Part shown: in pieces, positions 33,821 to 42,930 of the stretch
Layout: each line of letters starts with the position of its first letter
Numbering within the stretch: the first letter of the stretch is position 1
Source: Segatella baroniae DSM 16972 = JCM 13447
Lineage (GTDB): Bacteria > Bacteroidota > Bacteroidia > Bacteroidales > Bacteroidaceae
Reading direction: 5' to 3'
DNA length: 64,000 bases
Assembly (NCBI RefSeq): GCF_000426585.1
Contig: NZ_AUFQ01000002.1
Span: forward strand, 248,001-312,000
Translations under genes and position numbers: made by a program
Notes under the pieces: model-generated
Databases searched by the model: none
What the model saw: the letters and a program-made list of their open reading frames with translations, nothing else
Told to the model about the DNA's origin: nothing

Positions 33821-34324
33821 TTACACCTTATACTTATAGTTGATTTGGGCCAGTTCCTTGTTTGCCTTCTCTATCTTCGCGCCCAGTCCGGCCTTCCAGG
33901 CGTCCACTTTGGCCGCCACGTCGTCGTCGGTCAAGGCGATCATCTGGGCCGCGAGGATGGCCGCGTTCTGTGCTCCGTTGACGCCGACGGTGGCCACCGG
34001 TATGCCGGGAGGCATTTGGATGATGGACAACATGGCGTCGAGACCGTCGAGCATGCCCTTGATGGGTACGCCGATGACGGGCAACGGCGTCGAGGCGGCT
34101 ATCACGCCGGGCAGCGCGGCAGCCATTCCGGCCGCTGCAATGATGACTTTCACGCCGCGGGCCTTGGCTCCCTTGGCGAAAGCCTCCACCGCGTCGGGCG
34201 TGCGATGGGCCGAAAGGGCGTTCACTTCGAAAGGAATTTCGTTGTCGTCGAGCCACTTGCAGGCCTTTTCCATGACGGGCAGGTCACTCGTACTGCCCAT
34301 GATAATACTTACTAATGGTTTCAT
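33821..34324 (-). CDS. purE: 5-(carboxyamino)imidazole ribonucleotide mutase
   Basis: A 167-residue class I PurE, which shifts the carboxylate from N5-CAIR to give CAIR in purine synthesis. Motifs: IIMGSTSDLPVMEKA at the N-terminus, SAHRTPDAVEAFAKGAKARG (about 40-60) with the catalytic histidine, and AAAGMAAALPGVIAASTPLP followed by VIGVPIKG. Normal length. It lies 18 bases after the PAP2 gene and 3 bases before ispG on the same strand. Confidence 0.95.
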   Translation of the reverse strand: MKPLVSIIMGSTSDLPVMEKACKWLDDNEIPFEVNALSAHRTPDAVEAFAKGAKARGVKVIIAAAGMAAALPGVIAASTPLPVIGVPIKGMLDGLDAMLSIIQMPPGIPVATVGVNGAQNAAILAAQMIALTDDDVAAKVDAWKAGLGAKIEKANKELAQINYKYKV

Positions 34325-34342
34325 ATCGGTTGTGTTTGTTGT

Positions 34343-34960
34343 TTACAAGAGTATCGTGAAGAACGCCACGGCCATTCCCATGCCGAAGCCTACCACCACC
34401 TGGGGCAGCGAATGCTGCCGCAGAATCATGCGGCTGGTGCCCACGGCGCCCGCAAGCACCATCACCAGGCAGAACCACCACATGGGATTGAAGGCGAATA
34501 TCATCGAGAAAGCCATCAAGGCGCCGGCCACACCGCCGATGGCTGCCGTGTGCGTCGACACCTTCCACCAGATGTTGATGAAGGCGCAGGCCACCTGGAT
34601 GAGCAGCGCCGCCACGAGAATGCTGCCCATGAAGTGGGGCATGTGGAAGGTTTTCATGAGATAGACGCACAGGAAGTAGCACAGAATGGAGATGACGTAG
34701 GGCACCATGCGCCGCTCGCGCAGGCCCAGTTCGATGAGCGACCAGCCCTGCGAATTGCGGTAGAAGCGGATGAGCAGGGTGGGGAGCAGCGACGTGAACA
34801 CGTAGACCAGCGCCAGAACGGTGAACTTGTAGGACATGGGAAGCATGCTCAGATAACTGAAGACGAACAGCGCCACGAGGCCCACCATGGGTAGATAGAA
34901 CGGATTGAATACCATGCTGACGGCTCTGGCCGCCACGATGATGTCTTTTTCTTTGATCAC
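34343..34960 (-). CDS. PAP2-superfamily membrane protein (phosphatase-like)
   Basis: A 205-residue multi-pass membrane protein with about five or six hydrophobic segments. Late motifs KVSTHTAAIGGVAG and SRMILRQHSLPQVVVGFGMG correspond to the histidine-containing C2 and C3 blocks of PAP2-type lipid phosphatases, but the N-terminal KxxxxxxRP block is not obvious, so catalysis is uncertain. It may act on an isoprenoid or lipid phosphate, which would fit its position upstream of ispG, but that is inference. Start MIKEKDIIVAARAVS follows rpoN by 51 bases. Confidence 0.75.
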   Translation of the reverse strand: MIKEKDIIVAARAVSMVFNPFYLPMVGLVALFVFSYLSMLPMSYKFTVLALVYVFTSLLPTLLIRFYRNSQGWSLIELGLRERRMVPYVISILCYFLCVYLMKTFHMPHFMGSILVAALLIQVACAFINIWWKVSTHTAAIGGVAGALMAFSMIFAFNPMWWFCLVMVLAGAVGTSRMILRQHSLPQVVVGFGMGMAVAFFTILL

Positions 34961-35011
34961 TTTGCGATTGATTATGTTCTTTTTCCTTTCTTTGGAATTG
35001 TTTCCCGTCCG

Positions 35012-36535
35012 TCAGTCCTTGCGCAGGCGTGCGATGGGAATGCCCATCTGCTCGCGGTACTTGGCCACCGTGCGCCTTGCCACGGGGTAGCCCAGCTTCT
35101 TCATCTCGCGCGCCAGGGCCTCGTCGCTCAGCGGCCGCGCCGCGTCTTCCTTGCCGATCATCTCCTTCAGGGCCAGTTTGATTTTGCGGGTGGACGTCTC
35201 CTCGCCACTGCCCGTGTCGTAGCCGTCGGTGAAGAAGAAGCGCAGGGGGAACGTTCCCCATCGTGTCTGCACGTATTTCACATTGCTCACGCGGCTGATG
35301 GTCGAGATGTCGAGTCCTGTCTTCTCGGCGATGTCTTTCAGAATCATAGGTTTCAGGTCGGCTTCGTCACCGTCGGTGAAGAACCGGTGCTGCCATGCGA
35401 TGATGGCCTTCATGGTCACGTACATCGTGTGGCGGCGCTGTCGGATGGCGTCGATGAAGTTTCGCGCCTTGTCCACCTTGTCGCGGGCGTAAACGAAGGC
35501 CTCCCTGTCCTGCCGGTTCAGCTTTTCCTTGCGCTCCTTGTAGTCGTCCACCAGCTTCGTGAACGAGGACGAGACAGTCAGGTCGGGCAGTCCGCCGTTG
35601 TTCATAGAGAAAGTCACGGTGCCGTCGTCGGCCGTGTCGACGATGAAGTCGGGCGTTATCTGTTGCAGGCTGCGGCCGACGGTCTCGCCCATGGCGGCCC
35701 CCGGCTTCGGGTTGAGCCGCTTGATTTCCTCCTTCAGGGCCTCCACGGTGGCGTCGGTCAGCTGCAGTTGTTCCTGAATGCGTCCCCACCGCTTGCGCGT
35801 GAAGTCGTCGAAGCAGTTGGCGATGACGTCGCGCATGAGGCTTGTCAGCCGTCCGGATTGTCCTTTTTCCTTTTCTTCGTCGCGCATGCGGTCGATTTGC
35901 AGCAGCAGACATTCCTGCAAGGAGCGTGCGCCAATGCCCGCGGGGTCGAACGTCTGGAGCTTCCGGAGCACCTCTTCGATGGTCGCCACGCTCACGTCGA
36001 TGTTCTGGTAGATGGCCAGTTCGTCGCAAATCGTGTCGAGATCCTTGCGCAGCAGCCCGTCGTCGTCCAGGCTTCCGATGATATATTCCATGATGTGCTC
36101 CTTCTGGGGCGTCAGCTCCAGTTCGCCCATCTGCTCCTTCAACTTGTCGTAGAACGACACCGTGTCGCCGTAGACGATTTCCTCGTAGTCGGCGTTCTGC
36201 CGCTGGTTCCAGTGTGTGTCGGGCATTTGGTCGTCGTAGCCGATACTCTCCAGCGCGTCGTCGAGGGCGTCCTGGCGTTCCTCGCGCTCGTTCTCCGCCT
36301 CGAAACCTTCGGGTTCGTCGCCCGCCACGCTGCCGTCGTCGCGCAGGTCGGGCATGTCATCCTCCCCCTCGTCGGCCTTTTCCAGTGCGGGATTGTCGTC
36401 GAGCTGGGCGTTCACGTTCTCCTCCAATTCGTTGATGGGCATTTCGAGCAGGTGAACCACCAGCATTTGCTGCTGCGAAAGGCGTTGCAGCTGCGCCAGT
36501 TTCTGCTCTTGGATCTGTATGAGTTTCTGTGCCAT
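35012..36535 (-). CDS. rpoN: RNA polymerase sigma-54 factor
   Basis: A 507-residue sigma-54. The N-terminal region I is glutamine/leucine-rich (KLAQLQRLSQQQMLVVHLLE, then NAQLDDNPALE), an acidic region II follows (DEGEDDMPDLRDD), then the core-binding and HTH domains, and the RpoN box ARRTVAKYREQMGIPIARLR lies at the C-terminus and reads the -24 element. Sigma-54 needs AAA+ activators, none of which are in the window. It follows the hypothetical gene by 8 bases. Confidence 0.95.
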   Translation of the reverse strand: MAQKLIQIQEQKLAQLQRLSQQQMLVVHLLEMPINELEENVNAQLDDNPALEKADEGEDDMPDLRDDGSVAGDEPEGFEAENEREERQDALDDALESIGYDDQMPDTHWNQRQNADYEEIVYGDTVSFYDKLKEQMGELELTPQKEHIMEYIIGSLDDDGLLRKDLDTICDELAIYQNIDVSVATIEEVLRKLQTFDPAGIGARSLQECLLLQIDRMRDEEKEKGQSGRLTSLMRDVIANCFDDFTRKRWGRIQEQLQLTDATVEALKEEIKRLNPKPGAAMGETVGRSLQQITPDFIVDTADDGTVTFSMNNGGLPDLTVSSSFTKLVDDYKERKEKLNRQDREAFVYARDKVDKARNFIDAIRQRRHTMYVTMKAIIAWQHRFFTDGDEADLKPMILKDIAEKTGLDISTISRVSNVKYVQTRWGTFPLRFFFTDGYDTGSGEETSTRKIKLALKEMIGKEDAARPLSDEALAREMKKLGYPVARRTVAKYREQMGIPIARLRKD

Positions 36536-36543
36536 GCGTTCCG

Positions 36544-37194
36544 TTATTTGAAATAATCCTTCAGTTGGGCCGCCAGTGCCGCCAGCGTTTCGGGGTTGTC
36601 GTTGCCATAGCGTTGCCAGATGTCGCGGCAGGCGGGCAGCAATGGGTCGGCCGCAAGGTCGCCGCGGTTGAGATAAGGGTCGCAGAATTGAAACACCTCC
36701 ATCACGTTGACGATGAGCGCGGCGGGTATTTTCAGCAGCCGGGCCTCCTCTTGTATCTCCGAAGTGCCCGCAACCATCGTCAGGGGCGTGAGCCGGAAGT
36801 AGAGGTCGAGGATGCGGATGAGCATGACGGGGGTGAGCAGTGGTTGCCGCGGGAGTGGCTTGAAGTCCTTTTCAAACGTCTCGTGGATGTCCACTCCCTC
36901 ATAGAATCCGTCGGCATTGCCGTAGCCTTTCATCCGCCTCACGCGCTTGGCCTCGCGGCTGAGGCGGCTGTGGTGGTCGGCATAGGTGTCCCAAAGCAGT
37001 TGCATGCTGGGCGTGTCCTTTCTGCGGATGCGGAAAAGCTGCTGGTAGATATATACGGGCTCAATGTGAAGCTCAAGACTCAAGTCGATCAAAGGTTTGG
37101 AATATAAAGCCTTGACGCCTACCGGTTTTTTCATATAGAGTTGCATCAGCAAAATCCAATACTCCTCTTGCCATAAAGAAAGTGTAACCATCAT
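36544..37194 (-). CDS. Conserved hypothetical protein upstream of rpoN
   Basis: A 216-residue protein I cannot name. It is predicted soluble and mostly helical, with LWQEEYWILLMQLYMKKPVG near the start, KALYSKPLIDLSLELHIEPV, a basic patch REAKRVRRMKGYG and a leucine-rich C-terminal half. The start was set at MMVTLSLWQEEY (37194, or 37191) because promoter elements CAAAGATA at 37216-37223 and 37282-37289 lie upstream; the longer frame to 37311 would cross them. It is the first gene of the hypothetical / rpoN / PAP2 / purE / ispG unit, so it may be linked to sigma-54 regulation, but that is only context. Confidence 0.75.
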   Translation of the reverse strand: MMVTLSLWQEEYWILLMQLYMKKPVGVKALYSKPLIDLSLELHIEPVYIYQQLFRIRRKDTPSMQLLWDTYADHHSRLSREAKRVRRMKGYGNADGFYEGVDIHETFEKDFKPLPRQPLLTPVMLIRILDLYFRLTPLTMVAGTSEIQEEARLLKIPAALIVNVMEVFQFCDPYLNRGDLAADPLLPACRDIWQRYGNDNPETLAALAAQLKDYFK

Positions 37195-37281
37195 GAGAAT
37201 GAGATACGTTTGATGCAAAGATAGTGCAAGTGAGCGCAGAGAGAGTTTGCTCTCAATCTGCCGAGCGCCGCCTATCTTATG

Positions 37282-37312
37282 CAAAGATACGCCAAATGCG
37301 TGATATTCCAAA
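37282..37312 (-). promoter_or_regulatory. Promoter of the hypothetical-rpoN-PAP2-purE-ispG unit
   Basis: Minus-strand TTTG (37312-37309), 19 bases, TATCTTTG (37289-37282). A second TATCTTTG lies nearer the gene at 37223-37216, giving two possible start sites. Confidence 0.7.
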
Positions 37313-37495
37313 GCGAAAGCACCACTTTTGTGGAGAGGAAAAAGGGAAATTACCGTAATCTACGGACAGGGGAATCCCGTCAGCAAGACCTTCGACGGCA
37401 AGCTCGGCCTATGGCGAAGTCCCTTCTGACGCCGGGCATTCATCGACAGGAAGATAAAAAACCGACAATGATGGTTGGTTTTTGTCAAATAATGC

Positions 37496-37503
37496 TATCT
37501 TTG
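37496..37503 (+). promoter_or_regulatory. -7 element of the PfkB kinase gene
   Basis: TATCTTTG 21 bases before the start codon; the -33 element is less clear (TTGG about 17 bases upstream). Confidence 0.55.
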
Positions 37504-37523
37504 CAGCATTAAATGTTTATTGA

Positions 37524-38405
37524 ATGAAAGATATATGTTGTATAGGGCATGTCACGCGCGATAGAATCGTGACGCCGGAAAAGACCGTCTACATGCCCGG
37601 TGGAACTGCATACTACATGGCCTACGGGATGAATCAGCTGCCTCCGAAGGTTTCGTTCCAGTTGTTGACGAAGGTGGGAGAGGACCAGCGCGGTGAAATC
37701 GACAAGATGCGGCAGGCCGGCATCGACGTGGTGTGCCACGACAGCGCGCATACCGTGTTTTTCGAGAATCGCTACGGGCGCAACTCCGACCGCCGCACGC
37801 AGCGTGTCTTGGCCAAGGCCGACCCCTTTACGATGGATGAATTGGCGCCGTTGCAGGCCCGCGTCTTTCATTTGGGTTCGCTGCTGACCGACGATTTCTC
37901 GCCCGAGGTGGTGGCGTCGCTGGCCGAGCGGGGACGCGTTTCCATCGACGTGCAGGGCTTTCTGCGTGAGGTGAGGGGCGAAAGCGTGCGTCCCGTCAAC
38001 TGGAAACACAAGCATGAAATCCTGCATTACACCCATATGCTGAAACTGAACGAGCACGAAATGGTGGCCATCGGCGGCAGTCGAGACCCGCGCGAACTGT
38101 CGCGCGAACTGGCAGCGATGGGTGTCCGCGAAGTCATCATTACGCTGGGCAGCTACGGTTCGTTCATCTATGCGGGTGACAAGTTCTACCAGATTCCCGC
38201 CTACAAGCCGTCGGCACGCACCGACGCCACCGGTTGCGGCGACACGTTCTCCACCGGTTATCTCTACATGCGCCTGCAAGGGGCCGACTGTATGGAAGCC
38301 GGCAAGTTCGCCGCGGCCATGTGTACCCTCAAGCTGGAGCACAACGGCCCATTCGACGGTACGATGGAAGACATCGAACGCGTGGCGGGGCAGTCCTTCC
38401 GGTAG
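37524..38405 (+). CDS. PfkB-family sugar kinase
   Basis: A 293-residue ribokinase-fold kinase. PfkB features: an early glycine pair (VYMPGGTAYYMAYGM), VKVGEDQ-like LLTKVGEDQRGEIDKM, and the C-terminal signature TDATGCGDTFSTGYLYM with the catalytic aspartate and anion hole. Substrate cannot be read from sequence; candidates include ribose, adenosine, inositol or fructose-type sugars. It is divergent from the rpoN unit and followed by non-coding DNA, so it is probably monocistronic. Confidence 0.88.
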   Translation: MKDICCIGHVTRDRIVTPEKTVYMPGGTAYYMAYGMNQLPPKVSFQLLTKVGEDQRGEIDKMRQAGIDVVCHDSAHTVFFENRYGRNSDRRTQRVLAKADPFTMDELAPLQARVFHLGSLLTDDFSPEVVASLAERGRVSIDVQGFLREVRGESVRPVNWKHKHEILHYTHMLKLNEHEMVAIGGSRDPRELSRELAAMGVREVIITLGSYGSFIYAGDKFYQIPAYKPSARTDATGCGDTFSTGYLYMRLQGADCMEAGKFAAAMCTLKLEHNGPFDGTMEDIERVAGQSFR

Positions 38406-38723
38406 CCTTTCGCGACCGGAAACTACGACGGCATTCGTCTTGACGCGACGTGGAGATTCCGGCGGCATGCGCCGCATCGCAGCGTCGGACGTTTTCCGTC
38501 GTTTGCGTTGTCGTCTTCTGACTTTCCGTTTGCAATGTGCACATATTCAGGGCACAAGGACGTGAAAATCTGCAACGTGTGCAGTTCCGCGATTCCTTTG
38601 CATGCGCATGGTGCGCCTCGTCGTACATCTCGGCAGAGGGTGGCGATGGTGGCGTCAAGTGCATGGCCGGCACGCTTGAAGCGTAACGTTCATATTTGTA
38701 TTTTTGTTTGTGGTTATTCAAAT

Positions 38724-38813
38724 ATGCAAGAGTAGCCGCGTTTTTTGGCTATCATGCAAGGGTATCAGCATTCTTTTGCTGTCATGCAAGAGTAGCCGCG
38801 TTTTTTGGCCATA
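38724..38813 (+). repeat. Three tandem 30-base units
   Basis: Units 38724-38753, 38754-38783 and 38784-38813 all begin ATGCAAG. Units 1 and 3 are nearly identical (AGTAGCCGCGTTTTTTGGC), unit 2 is diverged (GGTATCAGCATTCTTTTGCTG). Confidence 0.88.
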
Positions 38814-38856
38814 TTGTCACTTGAAATGTCGGATGTCCCCAATTTGTTGCAAAATA

Positions 38857-38888
38857 TTTGGTCAGTTGCTTCAAATGTCGTATCTTTG
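38857..38888 (+). promoter_or_regulatory. Promoter of tRNA-Met
   Basis: TTTG (38857-38860), 20 bases, TATCTTTG (38881-38888), 33 bases before the mature tRNA. Confidence 0.72.
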
Positions 38889-38920
38889 CCGCATAAAACT
38901 TATCCCACGAGGCGTAAGTT

Positions 38921-38994
38921 GGACTTGTAGCTCAGTTGGTTAGAGCAACAGACTCATAATCTGGAGGTCCCTGGTTCAAGCCCAGGCTGGTCCA
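38921..38994 (+). tRNA. tRNA with anticodon CAT (elongator Met, possibly Ile2)
   Basis: A 74-base tRNA: acceptor GGACTTG / CTGGTCC, D-arm GCTCAGTTGGTTAGAGC, anticodon loop CTCATAA within ACAGA / TCTGG, T-arm CCTGGTTCAAGCCCAGG. The discriminator is A and no CCA is encoded. One mismatch in the acceptor stem is apparent. The CAT anticodon could be elongator Met or lysidine-modified Ile; it is not an initiator type, since it lacks the GGG/CCC anticodon-stem pairs. Confidence 0.92.
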
Positions 38995-38999
38995 CACTG

Positions 39000-39040
39000 A
39001 AACTCCTATAAGCAAAATGCTTATGGGAGTTTTTCTTTTT
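39000..39040 (+). terminator. Terminator of tRNA-Met
   Basis: AAACTCCTATAAGCA pairs with TGCTTATGGGAGTTT around AAA, followed by TTCTTTTTT: a textbook intrinsic terminator five bases after the tRNA. Confidence 0.9.
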
Positions 39041-39312
39041 TCCTATAGTTTATGATTCATTTAAAGCAGAAGTACTAAAGAGTAAACAAAAAAGGATGGT
39101 ACATATAATGTGAAGATTAGAATGACCCACAATAGAGTGGTCAAAGGGATATCTACCAATATTTGTTAGGCAAGAAGATTTAACCAAAACATTCACATCA
39201 AAGAATATGATTATGCAGTCTGAAAATAAAAGAAATATGATTATGGAATCTGAAAACAGAATCGTAAGCAACCGACTGGTTGTATTTCGCACCAAAGCTG
39301 GAGAAGCATATA

Positions 39313-39987
39313 TCAATGGTCTGCATCGGGTTTGACACATTTGAAAATCAGTATGGAACGTTCGTTTCTTATTTCCACGTTTGCTCCAAATAAAGAACGC
39401 AGTTTGTCTTCGGTCTGCCGTCGCGTATAATGGGGAGGGATGAACAGCCCCCGTTTGTCCAAAACCTTTCGCACAAACCAGTCGGCGGGCCTACGTTCTC
39501 CCTTGATGTAAAAACATCCGCAAAATGTGCCGCCGGGGTTGAGAACCCGGAAGACCTCGGCAAAGGCCCGTTCCTTTTCAGGGAAGACATGGAAACCATT
39601 CATCGAAAGCACGAGGTCGAAGTGTTCACTGGGGAAAGGCAAATCGCCTATGTCGCCTTGCCGCAGAGCGACATGCTTTATTCTCGCTTTGTCGAAGCGC
39701 GAACGCGCAATGTCGAGCATCTCCCGCGAGTAGTCCACCCCCGTAATCTCTGCATTTGTCATCTGACGGTATTTGTCGCAGGTAAAAACAGCCGTGCCCA
39801 CAGGCACGTCCAGCATCGTACCACTAAAATTGTCTGGAATCATTTCCAGCACTTCTCGGGCTACGGCATTGTCGTCGGTTTTCCAAAGGCAGTGCATATA
39901 CAGCCACGACCACCATTTGCGCCCTGTCATTACATCGTCGTAGCGATTCATCAATCGGGAATAGGAGTTCTTCTGTGTCATTTCCAT
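39313..39987 (-). CDS. SAM-dependent class I methyltransferase
   Basis: A 224-residue Rossmann-fold methyltransferase. Motif I reads TMLDVPVGTAVFTCDKY (about 56-72), the acidic strand-2 end is TGVDYSREML, the motif II/III region is ALRQGDIGDLPFPSEHFDLV and VFRVLNPGGTFCGCF is post-III. The substrate is unknown; ubiquinone/menaquinone-like and small-molecule methyltransferases share these motifs. Base composition is lower in GC than the neighbours and it lies beside a tRNA, so transfer is possible. The start could be 39987 or the ATG two codons later. Confidence 0.85.
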   Translation of the reverse strand: MEMTQKNSYSRLMNRYDDVMTGRKWWSWLYMHCLWKTDDNAVAREVLEMIPDNFSGTMLDVPVGTAVFTCDKYRQMTNAEITGVDYSREMLDIARSRFDKARIKHVALRQGDIGDLPFPSEHFDLVLSMNGFHVFPEKERAFAEVFRVLNPGGTFCGCFYIKGERRPADWFVRKVLDKRGLFIPPHYTRRQTEDKLRSLFGANVEIRNERSILIFKCVKPDADH

Positions 39988-40339
39988 TGAGTGAGGTTCT
40001 AAAAAATAATGCTTGCGCGTGCCTTGCTTCTGCTTGGCCGATATGGCGATGCGAAGATGGATGAAGTTGATGGCAAATATATATCCGTATGCTCAAAATA
40101 AGCGAACGAAGGTTTGTTTTTTTGTTTCAAAACCGTCTTTTTACCTAAAAGTAGGTATGTTGCACAGGCTGTTTCTCATTCCATCAGCAAGCGGAAGGCG
40201 GCTCTTGCCCAAAAACGGCGCACTTGGCGTTAAATAATATTGATTGATTGCGGCTTCATGGCTTTTTGTGTAATTTTGCAATGTTAAAAGAAAGTAGGTG
40301 AGTCTGTCACCCCTCCTATTCCTTTTATATCATTTTTCT
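39988..40339 (+). other. Gap between the methyltransferase and P-ATPase genes
   Basis: About 350 AT-richer bases with no supported gene. The divergent promoters of both flanking genes should lie here. For the P-ATPase, TTG (40248-40250), 20 bases, TAATTTTG (40271-40278) is a good match. Confidence 0.55.
40248..40278 (+). promoter_or_regulatory. Promoter of the P-type ATPase gene
   Basis: TTG (40248-40250), 20 bases, TAATTTTG (40271-40278), about 62 bases before the chosen start codon. Confidence 0.6.
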
Positions 40340-42925
40340 ATGACAGAGAACACTTCAGGTAACCATTCTTTGGCGGGACTGTCCGACGAACAGGTCGCCG
40401 CCAGCAGGGCACGGCACGGCGAAAACGTGCTGACACCGCCCAAGAAGACATCCCTATGGACGCTTTATCTCGACAAATACAACGACCCCATCATCCGGAT
40501 ACTTCTTGTGGCGGCGGCGATTTCGCTTGTATTCGCCTTCATCGAACAGGATTTCGTCGAGACGATCGGCATTTTCCTGGCCATCGTTTTCGCCACCACC
40601 GTGGGCTTCTATTTCGAGCGCGACGCCGCCAGGAAGTTCAACATGCTCACGGCCATGGACGACGACCAACAGGTGAAGGTGCGCCGGGGCGGCCGTGTGG
40701 TTGAAATCAGACGGCGCGACGTGGTCGTGGGCGACATCGTCCTGATAGAGACGGGCGACGAGGTGCCCGCCGACGGACGCCTGGCGCAGGCCACCGACTT
40801 GCAGATTGACGAGTCGTCGCTCACGGGCGAACCCATCGCCGACAAACGCGTACAGGTCGATGAGGCCGAAACCGACGCGGCCGACGGGGCCACTTATTCG
40901 GTCGACATGGTGCTGCGGTCGACGATGGTGATGGCGGGGCGGGGCGAATACGTCGTGACGGCCGTCGGCGACGCCACCGAGATAGGGCAGGTGGCCCGCA
41001 AGTCGACCGAGATGACGGCCGTGAAGACGCCGCTCAACGTGCAGCTCGACAAGTTGGCCGTCATGATTTCAAAGGTGGGGGCGGGCGTGGCCATCGCCGC
41101 CTTCGTCCTTTTCCTGGGCCATGACATCCTGACCGACAGCCTCTGGCACACACGCGACTACATGCACATGGCCCAGATGGTGCTCAAATACTTCATGATG
41201 GCCGTGACGCTCATCGTGATGGCCGTGCCCGAAGGGCTGCCGATGGCTGTCACGCTGGCCCTGGCGCTCAACATGCGGCGCATGCTCAAGTCGAACAACC
41301 TGGTCAGAAAACTGCACGCGTGCGAGACCATGGGGGCCGTGACGGTCATCTGCACCGACAAGACCGGCACGCTGACGCAGAACCGGATGCGTGTGGCGCA
41401 ACCTGCCGCAGCCACTGCCGCAGCAGACCCGTTGCTCGACATCGCCATCGCGCTCAACTCCACGGCCGAACTCAATGGGCAGGAGGTCATCGGCAACCCC
41501 ACCGAGGGCGCGCTGTTGCTGTGGCTCCAAGACCGTGGCGTCGACTACCGCGTCCTGCGGCGGCGTTACGAGCCGACAGCCCGCGAGCCGTTTTCCACCG
41601 AACGTAAGTATATGTCGACCACAGTCATGGTCGACGGCACGGCGCACCGCTTTGTGAAGGGCGCGCCGGAAATCGTGATGGACATGTGCGCCATGCCGCC
41701 CGAAGAGCGGACGGCCATCGAGCAGAGGCTTTCAGCCTATCAGCGGCAGGCCATGCGCACGCTGGCCTTCGCCGTGGACGGCCGCTTCCAGCAGGTGTTT
41801 GCCATCAGCGACCCCGTCCGCGAGGAGGTTCTCGCCGCCATCCGCCGGTGCCACGACGCCGGGATAGAGGTGAAAATCGTCACCGGAGACACCGCCGCCA
41901 CGGCCGCGGAGATAGGAAGACAGATTGGCGTCGTCGGCAAAGAAGAGCTGTCCACCAACCCCCACCATCCCGAAGACACCCTAATCACCGGCCCCGCTTG
42001 GGCTGCGCTCTCCGACGAGGACGCGTTCCGGCTGGCCCCCTCCATCAAGGTGATGAGCCGCGCCCGTCCGTCGGACAAGCAGCGGCTGGTGGAAATGCTG
42101 CAACGGCACGGCGAAATCGTAGCCGTGACGGGCGACGGCACCAACGACGCGCCCGCCCTGCATCATGCCCACGTGGGTCTGTCGCTCGGTTCGGGCACCA
42201 GCGTGGCCAAGGAGGCCAGCGACATGACGCTGCTCGACGACTCCTTCGGCTCCATTGTCAATGCCGTCATGTGGGGACGCTCCCTCTACAAGAACATCCA
42301 GCGGTTTCTTTACTTCCAACTCGTCGTCAACCTGACGGCCCTGCTGCTCGTGTTGGCCGGTTCGTTGGTGGGCACCGAACTGCCACTGACCGTGACGCAG
42401 ATTCTCTGGGTCAACCTCATCATGGACACTTTCGCGGCCATGGCCCTGGCGTCGCTGCCCCCTTCGCGCGAGGTTATGGGTGAAGCGCCCCGCAACACGG
42501 CCGATTTCATTCTCTCGAAGGCCATGTTCCGTGGCATTGTCTTCACGGGAGCGGCGTTCTTCGTGGTGCTGTTGGCCTTTCTCATCTATTGCGAACGGAT
42601 ACTTCCGGGCGGCATGGGCACCCATGAACTGACCCTCTTCTTCACCACTTTCGTCATGTTGCAGTTCTGGAACCTGTTCAACGCGAAATGCCTGGGCGGC
42701 CACCACTCGGCTTTCAGACGGCTGTGGACCGACCGCGGCCTGCTCTTCGTGCTGCTCATCATCCTTGGCGGCCAGTGGCTCATCGTCGAATTTGGCGGCA
42801 GAATGTTCCGTACCGACGGCATGTCGGCCCGCGAATGGCTCATGGTCGTGGGCGCCACGTCGGCCGTGTTGTGGCTGGGCGAGGCCTATCGTGGCGTCTG
42901 CCGGCTTCTGGAGAGGAAACGATAA
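40340..42925 (+). CDS. Calcium-translocating P-type ATPase (PMCA-like, P2B)
   Basis: An 861-residue P2-type cation pump. Order: N-terminal cation-ATPase domain (LSDEQVAASRARHGENVL), actuator domain (DESSLTGEP, with the TGE loop), membrane helix 4 with the ion-binding VPEGLPMAVTLALA, the phosphorylation motif CTDKTGTLTQNRMRV, the nucleotide domain (KGAPE), the hinge TGDGTNDAPALHHA and C-terminal helices with VTQILWVNLIMDTFAAMALA. The motif set fits Ca2+ export in the PMCA group. MTENTSGNH at 40340 was chosen over an upstream in-frame start because the promoter and normal N-terminus fit. ribF follows after 5 bases. Confidence 0.92.
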   Translation: MTENTSGNHSLAGLSDEQVAASRARHGENVLTPPKKTSLWTLYLDKYNDPIIRILLVAAAISLVFAFIEQDFVETIGIFLAIVFATTVGFYFERDAARKFNMLTAMDDDQQVKVRRGGRVVEIRRRDVVVGDIVLIETGDEVPADGRLAQATDLQIDESSLTGEPIADKRVQVDEAETDAADGATYSVDMVLRSTMVMAGRGEYVVTAVGDATEIGQVARKSTEMTAVKTPLNVQLDKLAVMISKVGAGVAIAAFVLFLGHDILTDSLWHTRDYMHMAQMVLKYFMMAVTLIVMAVPEGLPMAVTLALALNMRRMLKSNNLVRKLHACETMGAVTVICTDKTGTLTQNRMRVAQPAAATAAADPLLDIAIALNSTAELNGQEVIGNPTEGALLLWLQDRGVDYRVLRRRYEPTAREPFSTERKYMSTTVMVDGTAHRFVKGAPEIVMDMCAMPPEERTAIEQRLSAYQRQAMRTLAFAVDGRFQQVFAISDPVREEVLAAIRRCHDAGIEVKIVTGDTAATAAEIGRQIGVVGKEELSTNPHHPEDTLITGPAWAALSDEDAFRLAPSIKVMSRARPSDKQRLVEMLQRHGEIVAVTGDGTNDAPALHHAHVGLSLGSGTSVAKEASDMTLLDDSFGSIVNAVMWGRSLYKNIQRFLYFQLVVNLTALLLVLAGSLVGTELPLTVTQILWVNLIMDTFAAMALASLPPSREVMGEAPRNTADFILSKAMFRGIVFTGAAFFVVLLAFLIYCERILPGGMGTHELTLFFTTFVMLQFWNLFNAKCLGGHHSAFRRLWTDRGLLFVLLIILGGQWLIVEFGGRMFRTDGMSAREWLMVVGATSAVLWLGEAYRGVCRLLERKR

Positions 42926-42930
42926 AGCGT

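Larger units (their letters stand above)
38406..38920 (+). other. Non-coding gap between the PfkB gene and tRNA-Met
   Basis: No supported gene in about 515 bases. It contains three 30-base tandem units (38724-38813) and ends in the tRNA promoter (38857-38888). Short open frames across it lack start context and family resemblance. Confidence 0.6.

Noticed and set aside
31874..34315. 813-codon open frame antisense to ispG and purE
   Set aside because: Covers two clear genes on the opposite strand; His/Val/Gly-rich shadow sequence.
39050..39340. 96-codon minus-strand frame after the methyltransferase
   Set aside because: It lies in AT-rich DNA, overlaps the methyltransferase end and reads as low-complexity hydrophobic sequence without family features.
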